Assembly (NCBI RefSeq): GCF_001280205.1 | Contig: NZ_CP012573.1 | Span: 124,001 to 188,000 of the forward strand | Source of the DNA: Clavibacter capsici | GTDB lineage: Bacteria > Actinomycetota > Actinomycetes > Actinomycetales > Microbacteriaceae | Length of the DNA: 64,000 nt | Direction of reading: 5' to 3' | Shown: one piece after another, positions 58,595-64,000 of the stretch | Numbering within the stretch: the first letter of the stretch is position 1 | Layout of the letters: every line of letters starts with the position of its first letter | Position numbers and translations under genes: made by a program | The notes under the pieces: model-generated | What the model was told of the DNA's origin: nothing | Database searches by the model: none | The model's input: the letters and a program-made list of their open reading frames with translations, nothing else

Positions 58595-59787
58595 GGGACC
58601 TCCACGGTCACGTCGGTCGGGCCGCCTGCGGGGCTCGAGGTGGTCAGGGTGCCGCCGGCGGCGCGCACCCGGTCGTGCATGCCGCCGAGTCCGCCGCCGG
58701 GGTTGCCGTCGCGGGTCGCCCCGCCGCGGCCGTCGTCGGAGATCACGGCGCGGACGCCGCCCGGCACCTCGTCGACGGCGACCTGGCACCGGGACGCGCC
58801 CGAGTGCTTGGCGACATTGGTGAGGGCCTCGGCGACGGCGAAGTAGAGCACCGCCTCCACCTCCGGGCGGGGTCGGGCGGAGAGGTCCACCCGGACGGTC
58901 GTGGGCACGGCGTTGCGGGAGGCGACCGCGGAGAGGGCGGCGTCGAGGCCGCGGTCGGTGAGCACGGCGGGGTGGATCCCGCGGGCCAGCTGCCGCAGCT
59001 CGGTGATGGAGTCCTTGGCGTCGCGATGCGCCTGGTCGAGGAGCTCGCGGGCGGCGGCCGGATCGGAGTCCATGCGCGAGCGGGCCATGCCGAGCGTCAT
59101 CGCGAGGGCCACGAGCCGGGGTTGGACCCCGTCGTGCAGGTCGCGCTCGATCCGCAGCCGCTCGGTCGACGCGGCGTCCACCGCGCCCTGCCGGGCGTCC
59201 GCCAGGGTGTCGACCCGGCTCTCGAGGGCGGCCGTGCGGCTGGTGCCGAGGAGGGCGGGGGAGACGGCGCGGTCGAGGGATCCGGCGCCCCACACGTAGA
59301 GGAGGAGCAGCGCGGCGACGAGCACGGCGGTGACGGCCGCCGCCGGCCCGCCGCCGGGGATGCCCGGCACGTCGCCCGCGCCGACCGCGGCCGCGAGCTG
59401 CGGCACGGCGGCGAGGAGGGTGACGAAGACGAGGCCCAGCACCATGCTCAGCACGTGGTGCAGCAGCTGCCGCCAGGTCACGGGGTCGACGAGGTCGAGG
59501 AGCGGCTGGGCGAGGTGGCGCCACGCGCTCGTGACCCGCGTGCGCCGACGCACGGGCGGGGTGATGACGATGTCGTGCACGGCCGCGGTCCGGGCCCGCT
59601 CGACGACGCCGATCCCGCGGATCAGCACGGCGGTGGCGGCGAGCACGAGGACGCCGAGCCCGGCTGCCGGCACGGTGCCCACGCCCGTCGCGAGCAGCGT
59701 GACGAGGATGACGACCCAGGCGAGGCCGAGCACGGCGTCGATCAGGAGGTCGACGGCGGAGGTCCAGATGGCGGTCACGATGTTCAC
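58582..59787 (-). CDS. Sensor histidine kinase (HisKA_3 type, LiaS-like)
   Basis: This 401-residue kinase has a two-helix N-terminus, a second pair of membrane helices (about 113-135, 150-166) and a short linker. The HisKA_3 dimerisation domain has ERLRIERDLHDGVQPRL with phospho-acceptor His219. The HATPase_c domain has N-box FAVAEALTNVAKHS and G-boxes ISDDGRGG and GLGGMHDRVRAAGG. The intramembrane sensing arrangement fits envelope stress. The GTG start at 59787 has TACGGT 6 nt upstream, a leaderless signature. Confidence 0.92.
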   Translation of the reverse strand: MNIVTAIWTSAVDLLIDAVLGLAWVVILVTLLATGVGTVPAAGLGVLVLAATAVLIRGIGVVERARTAAVHDIVITPPVRRRTRVTSAWRHLAQPLLDLVDPVTWRQLLHHVLSMVLGLVFVTLLAAVPQLAAAVGAGDVPGIPGGGPAAAVTAVLVAALLLLYVWGAGSLDRAVSPALLGTSRTAALESRVDTLADARQGAVDAASTERLRIERDLHDGVQPRLVALAMTLGMARSRMDSDPAAARELLDQAHRDAKDSITELRQLARGIHPAVLTDRGLDAALSAVASRNAVPTTVRVDLSARPRPEVEAVLYFAVAEALTNVAKHSGASRCQVAVDEVPGGVRAVISDDGRGGATRDGNPGGGLGGMHDRVRAAGGTLTTSSPAGGPTDVTVEVPCAL

Positions 59788-59793
59788 GGTCTC

Positions 59794-59799
59794 ACCGTA
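59794..59799 (-). promoter_or_regulatory. Leaderless -10 hexamer TACGGT for the kinase gene
   Basis: The hexamer ends 6 nt before the GTG at 59787. A GGGGA-N6-TCCCC dyad (59801-59816) lies directly behind it. Confidence 0.55.
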
Positions 59800-59842
59800 T
59801 GGGGACCGATTTCCCCAGGCGATGGAGGTGGCCGCCCGACCT

Positions 59843-59861
59843 GGTGGGGGATACCCCCACC
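59843..59861. promoter_or_regulatory. Palindrome GGTGGGGG-ATA-CCCCCACC upstream of the two-component system
   Basis: This perfect 8+8 bp dyad lies 56 bp upstream of the kinase start, a typical place for response-regulator binding and autoactivation. The sequence is unusually G/C-segregated even for this genome. Confidence 0.62.
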
Positions 59862-59977
59862 CGCGCTCAGCCGAGCACGACGACCGCGCACCCGAGCAGG
59901 AACCCGGCCTGGATCGCCGCGCGGAGGGGGAGCGGGGTCGTCGGGGCGGTCGCGAAGGGGACCGCGCCAGCTGCGCC

Positions 59978-60523
59978 TCAGCCGCGCCGCGCGTACGTGA
60001 GCACGGCGTTGCCCCGGCTCGTGGTCTCCGAGCGGCGCAGCTCGAGCCGCGTCATCGGGTCGCCCGGCTCGAACAGGCGGCGGCCGGCGCCCGCGACGAC
60101 CGGGTGGATCATGAGCGTCAGCTCGTCGAGGAGGCCCGCGAACAGCAGCGCGCGCGTGAGCGAGATGCTCGACAGCACCGCGATCTCGCCGCCCTCGGTC
60201 TCCTTCAGCCGGGCGACGGCCGCGAGCACGTCGCCCTCGATCCGGGTCGCGTTCCAGCCGAGGTCGCCCGTGAGCGTCGTCGTCGCCACGTGCTTCTCGA
60301 GCGGGTTGACGAAGGCGGCGAACGGGTCGTCGGCGGACGCGGCGGGCCAGTGCGCCGACCAGTCCTCGAACCCGCGGCGGCCCATGACCGCGGTGGTGAC
60401 CGACGCGATCATCCGGCCGAGGCCCGCGCCGAGCTCGGGGTCGAAGGAGTCGTGCTGGAAGACGTGCGGCGCCTCCACGACGCCGTCGACGGACGTGAAC
60501 AGGCCGGCGGTCAGGCGACGCAT
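59978..60523 (-). CDS. RibD C-terminal/dihydrofolate-reductase-like protein
   Basis: The product (181 residues) matches the DHFR-like RibD_C family: LTAGLFTSVDGVVEAPHVFQ at the start, MGRRGFEDWSAHWP, then EGDVLAAVARLKETEGGEIAVLSS and DELTLMIHPVVAGAGRRLFE. Such stand-alone proteins are NADPH-dependent reductases of unknown substrate. GAGGAG lies before the ATG at 60523. Monocistronic. Confidence 0.9.
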   Translation of the reverse strand: MRRLTAGLFTSVDGVVEAPHVFQHDSFDPELGAGLGRMIASVTTAVMGRRGFEDWSAHWPAASADDPFAAFVNPLEKHVATTTLTGDLGWNATRIEGDVLAAVARLKETEGGEIAVLSSISLTRALLFAGLLDELTLMIHPVVAGAGRRLFEPGDPMTRLELRRSETTSRGNAVLTYARRG

Positions 60524-60596
60524 GGGCTCCTCCTCGGGCTGCGGGTGCGCTCGCCATGATCCGGCGTCTCGGGGACGCACGTCCACGCCCGCCGGG

Positions 60597-60623
60597 GAAA
60601 CGTTTCTGGTTAACCGCTTTACA
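60597..60623 (+). promoter_or_regulatory. Promoter/operator region of the second sugar ABC operon
   Basis: Two palindromes adjoin: GAAACGTTTC (60597-60606, LacI-type) and GGTTAACC (60608-60615). TTTACA (60618-60623) with a 17-bp spacer to TTAGCG (60641-60646) can serve as -35/-10. A LacI-family repressor is the likely regulator; none is encoded within the visible part of the operon. Confidence 0.6.
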
Positions 60624-60753
60624 GCACCCCCGATCCGGTGTTAGCGTCGCCGCCATCGGGTCCGCGACGACGCCACCCGGATGCGCGCGAGCTGGCGGAT
60701 CACGGCGTCGTCGAGGCCCGGACCCACCGCCACCTCAAGGAAGAGACCACGCG

Positions 60754-61992
60754 ATGTCCCCTCGATCCACCGCCCGCCGCCGCCTCGTCGGCGCCGCCGC
60801 CCTCGCGGCCACCGTCCCCCTCGTCCTCGCCGGCTGCTCCGGCGGCGGCGGGGGCGGATCCTCGTCCGGCGGGGACCCGAAGACGATCACCGTCACCGAC
60901 TACTACAACGAGGGCAACGACAACGCCGTCATCGGCGACACCCTCACGAAGTGCGGCGAGTCGCTCGGCGTCACCATCAAGCGCACGTCGATCCCGGGCT
61001 CGAGCCTCATCCAGAAGGTGCTGCAGCAGGCCTCGTCGCGCACCCTCCCCGACGTGCTCATGCTCGACAACCCCGACCTCCAGCAGATCGCCGCCACCGG
61101 TGCGCTCGCCCCGCTCGAGGACTTCGGCATCTCCACCGACGGCTACGCGAAGGGCGTCGTCGACGCGGGCACCTACGAGGGCAAGACGTACGGCCTCGCG
61201 CCCACCGTCAACACGATCGCGCTGTTCTACAACACGAAGATGCTGGCCGACGCCGGGATCCAGCCGCCCACCACGTGGGACGAGCTGAAGACCGCGGCCG
61301 CGGCGCTCAAGGACGGCGACCGCTACGGCATCGCGATGGACGCCAACGCCACCTACGAGGGCACCTGGCAGTTCCTGCCCTTCATGTGGTCGAACGGCGG
61401 CGACGAGAAGGACATCGCCACCCCCGAGACCGCCGAGGCGCTGCAGCTCTGGACCGACCTCGTCAAGGACGGCTCGGCGTCGCAGAGCGTCGTCAACTGG
61501 ACCCAGTCCGACGTCAACGACCAGTTCATGGCCGGCAAGACGGCGATGATGATCAACGGCCCGTGGCAGATCCCGGCCCTCACCGAGTCGGGCGTCGAGT
61601 ACGGCATCGCGAAGCTCCCCGCGCCCGAGGCCGGCGGCACCGCGGTCGCCCCGCTCGGCGGCGAGGTGTGGACCGTGCCGCAGACCGGCGACAAGGCGAA
61701 GCAGGCCACGGCCGCGAAGGTCGTCGAGTGCCTCAACTCCGACGAGAACCAGCTCGACATGGCCACCAAGCGCTTCACCATCCCGTCGAAGACCGCCGTC
61801 GCCACCGAGTTCGGCCAGCAGGTGCCCGAGGAGCAGGTGTTCGTCGACCTCGTCGCCGACGCCCGCGCCCGCACCGGCGAGCTCGGCGAGGAGTGGCCGA
61901 AGGCCGCCACCAAGATCTACACGGCCGTGCAGTCGGCGCTGACCGGCCAGTCCTCCCCGGAGGACGCGCTGAAGAACGCCGAGCAGGGCTGA
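60754..61992 (+). CDS. Sugar ABC transporter substrate-binding lipoprotein
   Basis: This 412-residue family-1 binding protein has an Arg-rich N-terminus, a hydrophobic core and lipobox VLAGC with Cys28, followed by a Gly/Ser linker. The mature domain has TITVTDYYNEGNDNA, LPDVLMLDNPDLQQIAATG and YGLAPTVNTIALFYNTKMLADAGIQPPTTWDEL, typical of disaccharide binders. GGAAGA is upstream. It is coupled to the permease by TGATG. A ThuA-like gene downstream suggests trehalose, maltose or a related sugar. Confidence 0.92.
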   Translation: MSPRSTARRRLVGAAALAATVPLVLAGCSGGGGGGSSSGGDPKTITVTDYYNEGNDNAVIGDTLTKCGESLGVTIKRTSIPGSSLIQKVLQQASSRTLPDVLMLDNPDLQQIAATGALAPLEDFGISTDGYAKGVVDAGTYEGKTYGLAPTVNTIALFYNTKMLADAGIQPPTTWDELKTAAAALKDGDRYGIAMDANATYEGTWQFLPFMWSNGGDEKDIATPETAEALQLWTDLVKDGSASQSVVNWTQSDVNDQFMAGKTAMMINGPWQIPALTESGVEYGIAKLPAPEAGGTAVAPLGGEVWTVPQTGDKAKQATAAKVVECLNSDENQLDMATKRFTIPSKTAVATEFGQQVPEEQVFVDLVADARARTGELGEEWPKAATKIYTAVQSALTGQSSPEDALKNAEQG

Positions 61993-62981
61993 TGGCGACG
62001 ACCGCCGTCCCCGCCCGCCCGACCGCGCAGGCGGCCGGGCGGGCCCGGGGCTCCGCGGATCCGGCCGTCGCCCGGGGTCCCGTGCGCCGCCGTCCCCGCT
62101 TCCGGTGGGAGCGCTTCTTCCAGGCGATGTTCCTGGTGCCGGCGGTCGTCTACCTCGTGCTCTTCTTCGGCTTCCCGGTCGTGAAGAACATCGTCATGAG
62201 CTTCCAGGAGTACACGACGACGACCTTCTACACGGGCGAGGCGCCGTGGGTCGGGTTCGCGAACTACGCGTCCGTCGTCTCGTCGTCGATCTTCTCGACG
62301 GCGCTGCTCAACACGTTCCTGTTCACGGCCGGGTCGATCCTCGGCCAGTTCGTGATCGGGCTCGTGCTGGCCCTGTTCTTCCGCCGGTCGTTCCCGCTCA
62401 ACGGGCTGCTGCGGGCGCTGCTGCTGTTGCCGTGGCTGCTGCCGCTCATCGTCTCGAGCGCGGTGTGGAAGTGGATCCTCGACCAGGACTCCGGCGTGCT
62501 CAACCAGTTCCTCGTCGGCTCCGGCGTGGTGCAGGACCCGGTGCCGTGGCTCACCAGCCCGGCGTTCGCGCTCATCACGGTGATCGCGGTGAACGTGTGG
62601 ATCGGGATCCCGTTCAACACGACGATCCTCTACGGCGGCCTGCAGGACATCCCGCCGGAGCTGTACGAGGCCGGCTCGCTCGACGGGGCCACCGGCTGGC
62701 GCGGCTTCCGGCACATCACCTGGCCGCTGCTGCGACCGGTGGTGGGCGTGGTGCTCGTGCTCGGCGTCGTCTACACGATCAAGGTGCTCGACATCATCCT
62801 CGGCCTCACGAACGGCGGGCCCGCGAACGCGACGCAGACCATCGCGACGCAGTCGTACACGCTCTCGTTCCAGCAGTTCGACTTCGGGTCGGGCGCCGCC
62901 CTCAGCAACATCCTCATCGCCATCTCGGCGGTGTTCGCGGTGGTCTACCTCCGCGCGAACAGGAAGGCCGTCGATGAGTGA
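61992..62981 (+). CDS. Sugar ABC transporter permease (MalF/ThuF-like)
   Basis: This 329-residue permease has a basic cytoplasmic N-terminus and six helices beginning FFQAMFLVPAVVYLVLFFGF. The EAA loop is LYEAGSLDGATGWRGFRHITWPLLRP. FLFTAGSILGQFVIGLVLAL and PLIVSSAVWKWILDQDSGVLN match MalF-like proteins. It overlaps the preceding stop by one base and the next start by 8 nt. Confidence 0.92.
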   Translation: MATTAVPARPTAQAAGRARGSADPAVARGPVRRRPRFRWERFFQAMFLVPAVVYLVLFFGFPVVKNIVMSFQEYTTTTFYTGEAPWVGFANYASVVSSSIFSTALLNTFLFTAGSILGQFVIGLVLALFFRRSFPLNGLLRALLLLPWLLPLIVSSAVWKWILDQDSGVLNQFLVGSGVVQDPVPWLTSPAFALITVIAVNVWIGIPFNTTILYGGLQDIPPELYEAGSLDGATGWRGFRHITWPLLRPVVGVVLVLGVVYTIKVLDIILGLTNGGPANATQTIATQSYTLSFQQFDFGSGAALSNILIAISAVFAVVYLRANRKAVDE

Positions 62982-63837
62982 CACCGCCACCCGTCCCGCC
63001 CTGCTCCGGCCGGTGGGCTCGCGGAGGCCGCGCGCCGACCGCAGCTGGATCTCCACGGTGATCGGGGTCGTGATCCTCGCCCTGATGCTCTTCCCCGTCT
63101 ACTGGATGGTGAACATCTCGCTCCAGCCCGCCGGGCCCGCGATCCAGGCCGCGTGGTTCCCCTTCGAGGCGCAGTTCGGCGGGTACGCGACCGCGCTCAG
63201 CGAGCAGGGGCGCGCGCTCGGCACGAGCCTCGTGATCGCGCTCGGCAGCGTGGTGCTGAGCCTCGCCGTCGCGACCCCCGCGGCGTACGCGCTGGCGCAG
63301 TTCAAGTTCAAGTGGATCAACGCGGTGCTGTTCGGGATCCTCATCTCGCAGATGATCCCCGGCATCGTCGTGGCGAACGCGCTCTACGCCGCGTACAACG
63401 ACGTGGGGCTGCTGAACTCGATCCCGGGCCTGATCCTCGCGGACTCCACGGCCGGCATCCCGTTCGCGATCCTCATCATGCGGGCGTTCATGGCGAACAT
63501 CCCGCCGTCGATCATCGAGGCCGCGAAGGTGGACGGCGCCGGGAACTTCCGGGCCTTCCGCTCGATCGTCCTGCCGGTGAGCCTCAACGCGGTGATCACG
63601 GCCGGGCTCTTCACGTTCCTCTTCACCTGGAGCGACTTCCTGTTCGCGCTGACGCTCACGACCACCGACGACGTGCGCCCCATCACGCTCGGGATCTACC
63701 AGTACATCGGGACGTACACCGCCGACTGGAGCACGGTGATGGCCACGGCCGTGCTCGCCTCGCTCCCCGCGATCGTCCTGCTCCTCGCGGCGCAGCGCTT
63801 CATCGCGGCGGGCGCGACGGGCGGCGCGGTCAAGTGA
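62974..63837 (+). CDS. Sugar ABC transporter permease (MalG/ThuG-like)
   Basis: This 287-residue second permease has a first helix VIGVVILALMLFPVYWMVNISLQP and the EAA loop IIEAAKVDGAGNFRAFRSIVLPV. It has FTWSDFLFALTLTTTDDVRPIT near the C-terminus and ends AAGATGGAVK. With the MalF-like partner it forms the channel. No ATPase gene is visible before the window ends, so a shared MsiK-type ATPase is likely. Confidence 0.92.
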   Translation: MSDTATRPALLRPVGSRRPRADRSWISTVIGVVILALMLFPVYWMVNISLQPAGPAIQAAWFPFEAQFGGYATALSEQGRALGTSLVIALGSVVLSLAVATPAAYALAQFKFKWINAVLFGILISQMIPGIVVANALYAAYNDVGLLNSIPGLILADSTAGIPFAILIMRAFMANIPPSIIEAAKVDGAGNFRAFRSIVLPVSLNAVITAGLFTFLFTWSDFLFALTLTTTDDVRPITLGIYQYIGTYTADWSTVMATAVLASLPAIVLLLAAQRFIAAGATGGAVK

Positions 63838-63919
63838 TCCCGCACCCGAACGCCCGCGCTCCCGACGCGGCACGCGCCCCCTCCGACATCCCGCACGACC
63901 CCTCCGAGAGAGAGACACC

Positions 63920-64000
63920 ATGACCGACACCACCACCCCGCTCCGCGTCACCGTCTGGGGCGAGAACCGCCACGAGCAGATCGAGCAGCACGTGAGGGAC
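63920..64000 (+). CDS. ThuA-like (trehalose-utilisation) protein, partial at window end
   Basis: Only 27 codons are inside the window (MTDTTTPLRVTVWGENRHEQ and onward). The pattern VTVWGENRHEQ matches the start of ThuA-family proteins, which have a class-I-glutamine-amidotransferase-like fold and act in trehalose or related disaccharide use. It follows the permease after 82 nt, with GAGAGAG upstream. The rest lies beyond the edge. Confidence 0.7.
   Translation, partial: MTDTTTPLRVTVWGENRHEQIEQHVRD

Noticed and set aside
59862-59977. In-frame continuation after the RibD-like stop (VPFATAPTTPLPLRAAIQAG and onward)
   Set aside because: It has no start codon and is only about 36 codons. It may be a membrane-protein remnant but evidence is too thin to annotate.
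1-64000. CRISPR arrays, tRNA or rRNA genes, insertion sequences
   Set aside because: No spaced direct repeats of the right size, no cloverleaf or rRNA-like sequence, and no transposase-like frames were seen.

Overview
The window looks like a chromosomal segment of a high-GC actinobacterium of the family Microbacteriaceae, most likely Clavibacter or a close relative. That is inferred from roughly 70% or more GC, near-exclusive GC3 codons, LPXTG surface proteins, sugar ABC importers lacking their own ATPase, and a strikingly frequent GGATCC hexamer. I see no rRNA, tRNA, CRISPR array, IS element or phage structural gene. About 70 real genes are packed densely, many joined by 1-4 nt stop/start overlaps (ATGA, GTGA, TGATG).

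Layout. 0.1-3.5 kb: LysE exporter, 3-hydroxyacyl-CoA dehydrogenase, NAD(P)H-dependent flavoprotein, PAP2 phosphatase. 3.54-5.1 kb: a sharply lower-GC island (about 52% in a sampled line) carrying one gene, a TIR-like/nucleoside-deoxyribosyltransferase-like N-terminal domain on a helical C-terminus; this is the best candidate for an undescribed defence or signalling protein. 5.2-9.2 kb: ArfB rescue factor, LLM flavin oxidoreductase, DUF2200, and a TetR/MDR-oxidoreductase divergon with two tandem operators. 9.2-10.7 kb: an AbiE-like toxin-antitoxin pair with a perfect 12+12 bp inverted repeat, whose toxin gene has an in-frame TGA. 11.6-14.8 kb: sugar ABC importer. 14.8-20.2 kb: frameshifted MFS exporter, XRE-cupin regulator, NCS2 permease plus isochorismatase-type hydrolase, HAD phosphatase, two tiny membrane proteins. 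20.2-24.3 kb: DUF4259/Imm26-like protein, sarcosine-oxidase-like flavoenzyme, a helical unknown, acetylxylan-type esterase. 24.3-32.3 kb: a six-gene, fully overlapping operon for peptide import (SBP, two permeases, double ATPase) with a CocE/NonD hydrolase and TetR regulator, headed by a 20-bp palindrome.

32.4-43.5 kb: VOC proteins, frameshifted WYL regulator, APC permease behind a leader ORF, a tiny secreted His-rich peptide, SDR, sigma factor/O6-alkylguanine methyltransferase pair, orphan response regulator, frameshifted LPXTG protein, and a quinone oxidoreductase/MarR divergon with two tandem operators. 44-48.5 kb: Gfo/Idh/MocA dehydrogenase, then a probable copper cluster (His-rich membrane protein, YcnI, PepSY). 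48.5-54.5 kb: LacI regulator, Pr6Pr membrane protein, glycosyltransferase, YdcF, DUF4287, BCCT transporter. 54.6-60.5 kb: a small unknown, two CrcB fluoride channels with GNAT and NUDIX genes, LiaSR-like two-component system with a DUF4097 protein, RibD-like reductase. 60.6-64 kb: a second sugar ABC importer followed by a ThuA-type gene cut by the window end.

Two window-wide observations matter for start calls and gene status. Twelve genes without a usable Shine-Dalgarno have a TANNNT hexamer ending exactly 6 nt before the start codon, the signature of leaderless transcripts. Three genes (MFS, WYL, LPXTG) each lack exactly one base in a G/C-rich stretch, so a shared sequencing/assembly cause must be considered before calling them pseudogenes.
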